In this document: positions 1 to 10,000 of the stretch, piece by piece | How the letters are laid out: the number at the start of each line of letters is the position of its first letter | Position numbering within the stretch: position 1 is the stretch's first letter | Source of the DNA: Porphyra umbilicalis | Taxonomy: Eukaryota; Rhodophyta; Bangiophyceae; Bangiales; Bangiaceae | Reading direction: 5' to 3' | NCBI GenBank assembly: GCA_002049455.2 | Contig: KV918848.1 | Span: 62,001-126,000, forward strand | Length of the DNA stretch: 64,000 nucleotides | Position numbers and translations under genes: made by a program | Notes under the pieces: generated by a model | What the model was told of the DNA's origin: nothing | Databases searched by the model: none | The model's input: only the letters and a program-made list of their open reading frames with translations

Positions 1-1378
1 TTGGTACACGAACCACAGGTAGTGGCCCTGACGACGTCTTTTGAAAAAGGTCCATAAAGCTCGGCGAGTCCTCGCCGTCAAGGTGCGCAAGAGCCTCGTC
101 AACGTCCGGGCCGAGTGCGCGCGCATTGGCATCCTCTTCGTCGGCCGCGTCTGCGTCGGAGGCGCATGGCAGACCAGGGACGACCCACGGCACAATGGGC
201 GGGTGCTCGGAATCCTGCCGGAGCGCGTCCACAAGGTCGGCGCGCAAGGCATTCCCTTGGGCCTGAAACAGCCCGTCACTGTCCTCCTCAACAGATGACG
301 GCGGGGGAGCGAGGTGGCGAAACGTGGACACCAAACGGTCCTCAACCGACGGGTACAGCACATCGGCAGCAGGCCCCGGATGCAGCGCCAACACCTCCTC
401 CAGCGATCTCCCGGCGATCACCGCAGCTGCCGTCATGCCTCGCACAAAGGGAACAAAGGAGTCGCCAATACGCTTGGCAAGGGCGACCGTCAGGGTGGGG
501 TGATCGACCCCCTGCCAAGGTCGAGGCATGTCGCCATCAATACCCATGTGCACGTCGTACCACGCCTCATACACGCGCAGCAGCACGCAGCGAAATTGGT
601 CCCGCTCGTCGGCCGACGAGTCAGGGGCGAGAGGCTTGCGCAGGCTTGGGGCGCCCAACACCGTCAGACTGTAGCGGTAGTGAGGGTAGGTGGGTGGCTC
701 AAAGCGGCCCTCCTCCAGAGTCTTCCCCAGAAACTGTAGCGCCCTGGGGCTCTCCAGAAAGGTAAAGACAGCCTTGACCAGCGTCTCAACGGCCTTACGT
801 CGATCAACAAATGTCCTCGGCACCTCCCTGCAAGAGACGTACAGCTGCTTGGTTGTGTACCCAGCGGCATACTCGGCTGCACTGCTAATGCTGAGCGCAA
901 TGGCAGTCTCCGCCGACCAGGCTCGGAAGAACATGAGGTTGGTGGTGATGCTGTCGTACGCCGTCGTGCGTGCGATGTTGTGGCCTTGATCGTTGTACTC
1001 CATCGCCAGAAGGGCGCGCATGGAGTCACAGAGCGAAACGCTCTGCTCATCTTGGTCGACAATGACGAGGGCGCGAATGATGTCCTCTGCACCCAAGATA
1101 CCCTCCCGCAGCGCTTGAAGGATCGCGCTCACACGATGACCGCCGTCGCATGGAATGAAGAAGGACGGGTCCTCACGGTCGAGGCACAAGATCGGTGCAT
1201 GCGCCACTGGCAATGTGCGACATCGCCGAATGGTTGCCAGGATGTCACGAACCAATGAGCTGGACTGACGGCGGGGCATCAGATCCGGAATGCGCAGGCT
1301 TCCGACCTTCACATCGCGCAAGACAGTGGGGGGCAGGGGCACCGACCCGTCGGCCGCGCCAGCCAGAGACGCCGCCAT
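1..1378 (-). CDS. ParB-like (ParB/sulfiredoxin fold) domain protein, 3' end beyond window
   Basis: An uninterrupted frame runs from an ATG at 1378 to the left edge (459 codons, no stop inside the window), so the C-terminus is missing. Residues 23-110 look like a ParB-type domain: a VGSLRIPD start, then a DGGHRVSA box (residues 78-85) at the place of the ParB E-G-x-R-R-x-x-A box. A stretch around residues 121-158 (MRALLAMEYND, then IARTT) resembles the same place in the ParB-methyltransferase-SET protein at 22.4 kb, so the two look paralogous. The tail is acidic and rich in Asp/Ala. TATATAAG lies 133 bp upstream on the same strand. ParB domains bind DNA or CTP, or act as nucleases or kinases; which applies here is unknown. 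The codon pattern is clean across the whole frame. The family assignment rests on the motif alone. Confidence 0.72.
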   Translation of the reverse strand, partial: MAASLAGAADGSVPLPPTVLRDVKVGSLRIPDLMPRRQSSSLVRDILATIRRCRTLPVAHAPILCLDREDPSFFIPCDGGHRVSAILQALREGILGAEDIIRALVIVDQDEQSVSLCDSMRALLAMEYNDQGHNIARTTAYDSITTNLMFFRAWSAETAIALSISSAAEYAAGYTTKQLYVSCREVPRTFVDRRKAVETLVKAVFTFLESPRALQFLGKTLEEGRFEPPTYPHYRYSLTVLGAPSLRKPLAPDSSADERDQFRCVLLRVYEAWYDVHMGIDGDMPRPWQGVDHPTLTVALAKRIGDSFVPFVRGMTAAAVIAGRSLEEVLALHPGPAADVLYPSVEDRLVSTFRHLAPPPSSVEEDSDGLFQAQGNALRADLVDALRQDSEHPPIVPWVVPGLPCASDADAADEEDANARALGPDVDEALAHLDGEDSPSFMDLFQKTSSGPLPVVRVP

Positions 1379-1463
1379 GACACTCTCAGCGTCGCACGGT
1401 TGAGGGGGTGGGGGGGTTGAGAAGCACGACGCCGTCTCGGGGTGTGACAGGTGCGGCACCACG

Positions 1464-1774
1464 GGGTCCGGTCCGTAACCCGACTGCGCGGGCACGCACA
1501 GGGTCCAGGTCTTATATAGGCCGGTGGCACACCAGTGGTCGGTCGGCAAACCACGCTCAAGCAGTGTCCGCAACCCCCCCACGTCCCGACCCTCCCCCAC
1601 GCGGCCACCGCGGGTGCGGCCTGGGGACACCCCTGCGCGTCACCAGCGGGTCCGGTCCGTAACCCGACTGCGCGGGCACGCACAGGGTCCAGGTCTTATA
1701 TAGGCCTGTGGCACACCAGTGGTCGGTCGGCACACCACGCTCAGGCAGTGTCCGCAACCCCCCCACGACGCGAC
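1464..1774 (-). promoter_or_regulatory. Tandemly duplicated TATA promoter of the ParB-like gene
   Basis: A segment of about 127 bp occurs twice with a period of 184 bp (1464-1590 and 1648-1774), nearly identical. Read on the minus strand, each copy carries CCTATATAAG (1520-1511 and 1704-1695). The proximal TATA is 133 bp from the ATG at 1378, a distance like those of the other TATA-bearing genes here. The distal copy could be an alternative promoter or an inert duplication. Confidence 0.6.
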
Positions 1775-1816
1775 TTTCCCCCAGGGGGCGGCCTCGGAGC
1801 ACCCCCGCGCGTCGGT

Positions 1817-4800
1817 GGTGACCCCAGCCCCCTCAAGGACGCCGGTGGTGCCCCCTCAGAGCACCCCCCCCAGATGGGTCGCAGTACCACAATCCTATGG
1901 AAAACCTGCCAGAGTTGACTCTACCAATACCGTTGGTTTTATGGTAGCCTGGTGGGCTACCAACATGATAACCTGCAGAATCAACCACCCCGCGTGGCTA
2001 CCGGGGGGCGGCCTCCCCAGCCCCCTCAAGGACGCCGGTGGGGCCCCCCAGGAGGCCGGGGGGCCCCTCAGAGCACCCCCCCCAGATGGGTCGCAGTACC
2101 ACAATCCTATGGAAAACCTGCCAGAGTTGACTCTACCAATACCGTTGGTTTTATGGTAGCCTGGTGGGCTACCAAAATGATAACCTGCAGAATCAACCAC
2201 CCCGACGTGGCTACCGGGGGCGGCCTGCCCAGCCCCCTCAGGAGCCGGTGGGGCCCCCCAGGAGGCCGGTTGGGCCCCCCAGGAGGACGGTGGGGCCCCC
2301 TCAGAGCACCCCCCCCCAGATGGGTCGCAGTACCACAATCCTATGGAAAACCTGCCAGAGTTGACTCTAGCAATACCGTTGGTTTTATGGTAGCCTGGTG
2401 GGCTACCAAAATGATAACCTGCAGAATCAACCACCCCGACGTGGCTACCGGGGAGCGGCCTCCCCAGCCCCCTCAAGGACGCCGGTGGGGCCCCCCAGGA
2501 GGCCGGTTGGCCCCCCAGGAGGCCGGGGGGCCCCCTCAGAGACCCCCCCCAGATGGGTCGCAGTACCACAATCCTATGGAAAACCTGCCAGAGTTGACTC
2601 TACCAATACCGTTGGTTTTATGGTAGCCTGGTGGGCTACCAAAATGATAACCTGCAGAATCAACCACCCCGACGTGGCTACCGGGGGGCGGCCTCCCCAG
2701 CCCCCTCAAGGACGCCGGTGGGGCCCCCCGAGGAGGCCGGTTGGGCCCCCCAGGAGGCCGGCGGGGCCCCCTCAGAGCACCCCCCCCAGATGGGTCGCAG
2801 TACCACAATCCTATGGAAAACCTGCCAGAGTTGACTCTACCAATACCGTTGGTTTTATGGTAGCCTGGTGGGCTACCAAAATGATAACCTGCAGAATCAA
2901 CCACCCCGACGTGGCTACCGGGGGCGGCCTCCCCAGCCCCCCAGGAGGCCGGTGGGGCCCCCGAGGAGGCCGGTTGGGCCCCCCAGGAGGCCGGTGGGGC
3001 CCCCTCAGAGCACCCCCCCCAGATGGGTCGCAGTACCACAATCCTATGGAAAACCTGCCAGAGTTGACTCTACCAATACCGTTGGTTTTATGGTAGCCTG
3101 GTGGGCTACCAAAATGATAACTTGCAGAATCAACCACTCCGACGTGGCTACCGGGGGGCGGCCTCCCCAGCCCCCTCAAGGACGCCGGTGGGGCCCCCCA
3201 GGAGGCCGGCGGGGCCCCCTCAGAGCACCCCCCCCAGATGGGTCGCAGTACCACAATCCTATGGAAAACCTGCCAGAGTTGACTCTACCAATACCGTTGG
3301 TTTTATGGTAGCCTGGTGGGCTACCAAAATGATAATCTGCAGAATCAACCACCCCGACGTGGCTACCGGGGGGCGGCCTCCCCAGCCCCCTCAAGGACGC
3401 CGGTGGGGCCCCCCAGGAGGCCGGCGGGGCCCCCTCAGAGCACCCCCCCCAGATGGGTCGCAGTACCACAATCCTATGGAAAACCTGCCAGAGTTGACTC
3501 TACCAATACCGTTGGTTTTATGGTAGCCTGGTGGGCTACCAAAATGATAACCTGCAGAATCAACCACCCCGACGTGGCTACCGGGGGGCGGCCTGCCCAG
3601 CCCCCTCAGGATGCCGGTGGGGCCCCCCCAGGAGGCCGGTTGGGCCCCCCAGGAGGCCGGCGGGGCCCCCTCAGAGCACCCCCCCCCAGATGGGTCGCAG
3701 TACCACAATCCTATGGAAAACCTGCCAGAGTTGACTCTACCAATACCGTTGGTTTTATGGTAGCCTGGTGGGCTACCAAAATGATAACCTGCAGAATCAA
3801 CCACCCCGACGTGGCTACCGGGGGGCGGCCTCCCCAGCCCCCTCAAGGACGCCGGTGGGGCCCCCCAGGAGGCCGGTTGGGCCCCCCAGAAGGCCGGCGG
3901 GGCCCCCTCAGAGCACCCCCCCCCAGATGGGTCGCAGTACCACAATCCTATGGAAAACCTGCCAGAGTTGACTCTACCAATACCGTTGGTTTTATGGTAG
4001 CCTGGTGGGCTACCAAAATGATAACCTGCAGAATCAACCACCCCGGCGTGGCTACCGGGGGGCAGCCTCCCCAGCCCCCTCAAGGACGCCGGTGGGGCCC
4101 CCCCAGGAGGCCGGCGGGGCCCCCTCAGAGCACCCCCCCCAGATGGGTCGCAGTACCACAATCCTATGGAAAACCTGCCAGAGTTGACTCTACCAATACC
4201 GTTGGTTTTATGGTAGCCTGGTGGGCTACCAAAATGATAACCTGCAGAATCAACCACCCCGACGTGGCTACCGGGGGGCGGCCTGCCCAGCCCCCTCAGG
4301 AGGCCGGTGGGGCCCCCCAGGAGGCCGGTTGGGCCCCCCAGGAGGACGGTGGGGCCCCCTCAGAGCACCCCCCCCAGATGGGTCGCAGTACCACAATCCT
4401 ATGGAAAACCTGCCAGAGTTGACTCTACCAATACCGTTGGTTTTATGGTAGCCTGGTGGGCTACCAAAATGATAACCTGCAGAATCAACCACCCCGACGT
4501 GGCTACCGGGGAGCGGCCTCCCCAGCCCCCTCAAGGACGCCGGTGGGGCCCCCCAGGAGGCCGGTTGGGCCCCCCAGGAGGCCGGCGGGGCCCCCTCAGA
4601 GTACCCCCCCCAGATGGGTCGCAGTACCACAATCCTATGGAAAACCTGCCAGAGTTGACTCTACCAATACCGTTGGTTTTATGGTAGCCTGGTGGGCTAC
4701 CAAAATGATAACCTGCAGAATCAACCACCCCGACGTGGCTACCGGGGGGCGGCCTCCCCAGCCCCCTCAAGGACGCCGGTGGGGCCCCCCGAGGAGGCCG

Positions 4801-6117
4801 GTTGGGCCCCCCAGGAGGCCGGCGGGGCCCCCTCAGAGCACCCCCCCCAGATGGGTCGCAGTACCACAATCCTATGGAAAACCTGCCAGAGTTGACTCTA
4901 CCAATACCGTTGGTTTTATGGTAGCCTGGTGGGCTACCAAAATGATAACCTGCAGAATCAACCACCCCGACGTGGCTACCGGGGGGCGGCCTCCCCAGCC
5001 CCCCAGGAGGCCGGTGGGGCCCCCCGAGGAGGCCGGTTGGGCCCCCCCAGGAGGCCGGTGGGGCCCCCTCAGAGCACCCCCCCCAGATGGGTCGCAGTAC
5101 CACAATCCTATGGAAAACCTGCCAGAGTTGACTCTACCAATACCGTTGGTTTTATGGTAGCCTGGTGGGCTACCAAAATGATAACTTGCAGAATCAACCA
5201 CTCCGACGTGGCTACCGGGGGGCGGCCTCCCCAGCCCCCTCAAGGACGCCGGTGGGGCCCCCGCAGGAGGCCGGCGGGGCCCCCTCAGAGCACCCCCCCC
5301 AGATGGGTCGCAGTACCACAATCCTATGGAAAACCTGCCAGAGTTGACTCTACCAATACCGTTGGTTTTATGGTAGCCTGGTGGGCTACCAAAATGATAA
5401 TCTGCAGAATCAACCACCCCGACGTGGCTACCGGGGGGCGGCCTCCCCAGCCCCCTCAAGGACGCCGGTGGGGCCCCCCCAGGAGGCCGGCGGGGCCCCC
5501 TCAGAGCACCCCCCCCAGATGGGTCGCAGTACCACAATCCTATGGAAAACCTGCCAGAGTTGACTCTACCAATACCGTTGGTTTTATGGTAGCCTGGTGG
5601 GCTACCAAAATGATAACCTGCAGAATCAACCACCCCGACGTGGCTACCGGGGGGCGGCCTGCCCAGCCCCCTCAGGATGCCGGTGGGGCCCCCCTGGAGG
5701 CCGGTTGGGCCCCCCAGGAGGCCGGCGGGGCCCCTCAGAGCACCCCCCCCAGATGGGTCGCAGTACCACAATCCTATGGAAAACCTGCCAGAGTTGACTC
5801 TACCAATACCGTTGGTTTTATGGTAGCCTGGTGGGCTACCAAAATGATAACCTGCAGAATCAACCACCCCGACGTGGCTACCGGGGGGCGGCCTCCCCAG
5901 CCCCCTCAAGGACGCCGGTGGGGCCCCCCCAGGAGGCCGGTTGGGCCCCCCAGAAGGCCGGCGGGGCCCCCTCAGAGCACCCCCCCCAGATGGGTCGCAG
6001 TACCACAATCCTATGGAAAACCTGCCAGAGTTGACTCTACCAATACCGTTGGTTTTATGGTAGCCTGGTGGGCTACCAAAATGATAACTTGCAGAATCAA
6101 CCACCCCGACGTGGCTA
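1817..6117 (+). repeat. Satellite array A, about 19 units of 212-237 bp
   Basis: Unit positions, taken from the ATGGGCTACC-type block with CAAAATGATAA, include 1952, 2164, 2398, 2631, 2868, 3101, 3316, 3531, 3768, 4005, 4221, 4456, 4692, 4929, 5165, 5381, 5597 and 5831, with a last copy near 6068. Each unit has a GC-rich variable part, the shared core (ATGGAAAACCTGCC, AGAGTTGACTCT, CCAATACCGTTGG), a perfect 8-bp stem TGGTAGCC/GGCTACCA with a 5-nt loop, and GCAGAATCAACCACC. Unit lengths fall near 215 or 236 because the GC-rich part holds a variable number of a ~21-bp GGAGGCCGG-type minirepeat. Long open frames across the array are a by-product of repetition and are not taken as genes. Confidence 0.97.
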
Positions 6118-6182
6118 AAGGGTGTGCGTCCTGGGGGGACCCCTGTGTGTCGGCGTGTCTTGGAATGCCCTGCATGTGTGTC

Positions 6183-6207
6183 TTGGGCGTGCCCTGGGCA
6201 CGCCCAA
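6183..6207. repeat. Perfect 25-bp inverted repeat
   Basis: TTGGGCGTGCCC and GGGCACGCCCAA are separated by a single T, giving 12-bp perfect arms. It sits about 65 bp beyond the last unit of array A. It could form a hairpin or bind a dimeric protein. Confidence 0.75.
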
Positions 6208-6491
6208 AGCACCCTCCAAGAGATAGGCTGCCACTATGAAACCATATTGCCTTCCTCGGCTGCTCAAGGAGTGAAGTAGTCTCAGCGCAGTCCACTTACC
6301 AATGCACGAACTGGGCGACGCTGTGAGATGAATCCTTGCAGGGGGTGCCCCACACACCCGGTAAAATTGCGTTTCCAGGCCATATGAGAGAGAGCCTTAT
6401 TTGAGCTTCATCAGAGCCTGATTTTGGCGTGGGCAGAATGGACACCAGGCAGTGACCACCTGGCAAGAAGAATGCGTCCTTGATAAGACTA

Positions 6492-6826
6492 AATGTGGCG
6501 GCTGATTTTACAGTCCGCGATTTATGAAGCTGTCAACATTTCTGACCTATTCAGACCTCAAGAATCGCCTCGTCACGAACTGTCGAGCGCCGCCTTCGCC
6601 ATCCTCACGGAATCAAATCCCACAGCAGGGATGTAATTTTCTTGATCCATGACGTTCTGCTGACACCAGCCCAGAACCAGGAAAGGACTGGCCAGATCAC
6701 CGATGAAGAGGGAATCGCGACTCGGGATTGACCCGTGTGAGTTGAGATCGAACAATCCATAACTCGCCGTATCTGCCCTCGATGAACCTCACCTAGATCG
6801 CGGATTCTAAAATCAGCCGCCACAAA
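6492..6826. mobile_element. MITE, 335 bp, TA target duplication
   Basis: The left end AATGTGGCGGCTGATTTTA matches, inverted, the right end TTTGTGGCGGCTGATTTTA, and similarity continues inward to TCCGCGAT. TA flanks both ends (6490-6491 and 6827-6828). Size, terminal repeats and TA duplication fit a non-autonomous Tc1/mariner-type element. No transposase is encoded. Confidence 0.75.
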
Positions 6827-7021
6827 TAGAACTGTCCGTCACTTGTGCCATGCTCCGCTTTCAGGCTTTCCACAGAGGGTCTTGAGACATGAGAACATGG
6901 GGGTTGTTGTGAGGGGTTTGTCATATGACAGCAAAGACACTGAACAACAACTGCCCATCAGTTCAACAGGTAGGGGCCGAGGAAGCCCCCCACTGTGTCG
7001 ACAATGTGTGGCATTATGGTC

Positions 7022-10000
7022 CAAAATATTTCTTTGTGGCCCCCCTGGCCACCCCAAAACCGTCCATATTGCCAGAGTCAACTCTTGTAGGTTTTCCATA
7101 GGATTGAGGTGCACAAGCACCTTCAGGGGGAGGTCGTCCAGACGGCGCCTGGCGCTCCCGGGAGGGGCGGTCAGCCGCCCACACCATCTTCCTGGGTGCC
7201 GGGGGGGCCCCCCCGCGTGTGTGCGTGGTGTGGGACGCGTTTCAAAATATTTCTTTGTGGCCCCCCGGGCCACCCCAAAACCGTCCATATTGCCAGAGTC
7301 AACTCTTGTAGGTTTTCCATAGGATTGAGGTGCACAAGCACCTTCAGGGGGAGGTCGTCCAGACGGGGCCTGGCGCTCCCGGGAGGGGCGGTCAGCCGCC
7401 CACACCATCTTCCTGGGTGCCGGGGGGCCCCCCTGCGTGTGTGCGTCGTGTGGGACGCGTTTCAAAATATTTCTTTGTGGCCCCCCGGGCCACCCCAAAA
7501 CCGTCCATATTGCCAGAGTCAACTCTTGTAGGTTTTCCATAGGATTGTGGTGCACAAGCACCTTCAGGGGGGGGTCGTCCAGACGGCGCCTGGCGCTCCC
7601 GGGAGGGGCGGTCAGCCGCCCACACCATCTTCCTGGGTGCCGGGGGGGCCCCCCCGCGTGTGTGCGTCGTGTGGGACGCGTTTCAAAATATTTCTTTGTG
7701 GCCCCCCGGGCCACCCCAAAACCGTCCATATTGCCAGAGTCAACTCTTGTAGGTTTTCCATTGGATTGAGGTGCACAAGCACCTTCAGGGGGGGGTCGTC
7801 CAGACGGCGCCTGGCGCTCCCGGGAGGGGCGGTCAGCCGCTCACACCATCTTCCTGGGTGCCGGGGGGCCCCCCTGCGTGTGTGCGTCGTGTGGGACGCG
7901 TTTCAAAATATTTCTTTGTGGCCCCCCTGGCCACCCCACAACCGTCCATATTGCCAGAGTCAACTCTTGCAGGTTTTCCATAGGATTGAGGTGCACAAGC
8001 ACCTTCAGGGGGAGGTCGTCCAGACGGCGCCTGGCGCTCCCGGGAGGGGCGGTCAGCCGCCCCTACCATTTTCCTGGGTGCCGGGGGGGCCCCCCCGCGT
8101 GTGAGCGTCGTGTGGGACGCGTTTCAAAATATTTCTTTGTGGCCCCCCGGGCCACTCCAAAACCGTCCATATTGCCAGAGTCAACTCTTGTAGGTTTTCC
8201 ATTGGATTGAGGTGCACAAGCACCTTCAGGGGGAGGTCGTCCAGACGGCGCCTGGCGCTCCCGGGAGGGGCGGTCAGCCGCCCACACCATCTTCCTGGGT
8301 GCCGGGGGGCCCCCCTGCGTGTGTGCGTCGTGTGGGACGCGTTTCAAAATATTTCGTTGTGGCCCCCCTGGCCACCCCAAAACCGTCCATATTGCCAGAG
8401 TCAACTCTGGTGGGTTTTCCATTGGATTGTGGTGCACAAGCACCTTCAGGGGGGGGTCGTCCAGACGGCGCCTGGCGCTCCCGGGAGGGGCGGTCAGCCG
8501 CCCACACCATCTTCCTGGGTGCCGGGGGGGCCCCCCGCGTGTGTGCGTCGTGTGGGACGCGTTTCAAAATATTTCTTTGTGGCCCCCCGGGCCACCCCAA
8601 AACCGTCCATATTGCCAGAGTCAACTCTTGTAGGTTTTCCATTGGATTGAGGTGCACAAGCACCTTCAGGGGGGGGTCGTCCAGACGGCGCCTGGCGCTC
8701 CCGGGAGGGGCGGTCAGCCGCCCACACCATCTTCCTGGGTGCCGGGGGGCCCCCCTGCGTGTGTGCGTCGTGTGGGACGCGTTTCAAAATATTTCTTTGT
8801 GGCCCCCCGGGCCACCCCAAAACCGTCCATATTGCCAGAGTCAACTCTTGTAGGTTTTCCATAGGATTGAGGTGCACAAGCACCTTCAGGGGGAGGTCGT
8901 CCAGACGGGGCCTGGCGCTCCCGGGAGGGGCGGTCAGCCGCCAACACCATCTTCCTGGGTGCCGGGGGGCCCCCCTGCGTGTGTGCGTGGTGTGGGACGC
9001 GTTTCAAAATATTTCTTTATGGCCCCCCGGGCCACCCCAAAACCGTCCATATTGCCAGAGTCAACTCTGGTGGGTTTTCCATTGGATTGTGGTGCACAAG
9101 CACCTTCAGGGGGGGGTCGTCCAGACGGCGCCTGGCGCTCCCGGGAGGGGCGGTCAGCCGCCCACACCATCTTCCTGGGTGCCGGGGGGCCCCCCTGCGT
9201 GTGTGCGTCGTGTGGGACGCGTTTCAAAATATTTCTTTGTGGCCCCCCGGGCCACCCCAAAACCGTCCATATTGCCGAAGTCAACTCTTGTAGGTTTTCC
9301 ATAGGATTGAGGTGCACAAGCACCTTCAGGGGGAGGTCGTCCAGACGGCGCCTGGCGCTCCCGGGAGGGGCGGTCAGCCGCCCACACCATCTTCCTGGGT
9401 GCCGGGGGGCCCCCCTGCGTGTGTGCGTCGTGTGGGACGCGTTTCAAAATATTTCTTTGTGGCCCCCCTGGCCACCCCAAAACCGTCCATATTGCCAGAG
9501 TCAACTCTTGTAGGTTTTCCATTGGACTGTGGTGCACAAGCACCTTCAGGGGGGGGTCGTCCAGACGGCGCCTGGCGCTCCCGGGAGGGGCGGTCAGCCG
9601 CCCACACCATCTTCCTGGGTGCCGGGGGGGCCCCCCCGCGTGTGTGCGTCGTGTGGGACGCGTTTCAAAATATTTCTTTGTGGCCCCCCGGGCCACCCCA
9701 AAACCGTCCATATTGCCAGAGTCAACTCTTGTAGGTTTTCCATTGGACTGAGGTGCACAAGCACCTTCAGGGGGGGGTCGTCCAGACGGCGCCTGGCGCT
9801 CCCGGGAGGGGCGGTCAGCCGCCCACACCATCTTCCTGGGTGCCGGGGGGCCCCCCTGCGTGTGTGCGTCGTGTGGGACGCGTTTCAAAATATTTCTTTG
9901 TGGCCCCCCGGGCCACCCCAAAACCGTCCATATTGCCAGAGTCAACTCTTGTAGGTTTTCCATAGGATTGAGGTGCACAAGCACCTTCAGGGGGAGGTCG

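Larger units (their letters stand above)
6118..7021. other. Unique spacer between satellites A and B
   Basis: This 0.9-kb unique stretch separates two arrays of opposite orientation. It holds a perfect 25-bp palindrome (6183-6207) and one MITE (6492-6826). No coding region is supported. Confidence 0.7.

Noticed and set aside
115..1092. Several overlapping plus- and minus-strand frames in the first kilobase
   Set aside because: They overlap the continuous ParB-like frame (minus strand, 1378 to the edge), which has the coherent composition and the motif.
4872..6212. 446-codon minus-strand frame in array A
   Set aside because: Same cause: direct read-through of satellite units; the predicted peptide is the repeat translated in shifting frames.
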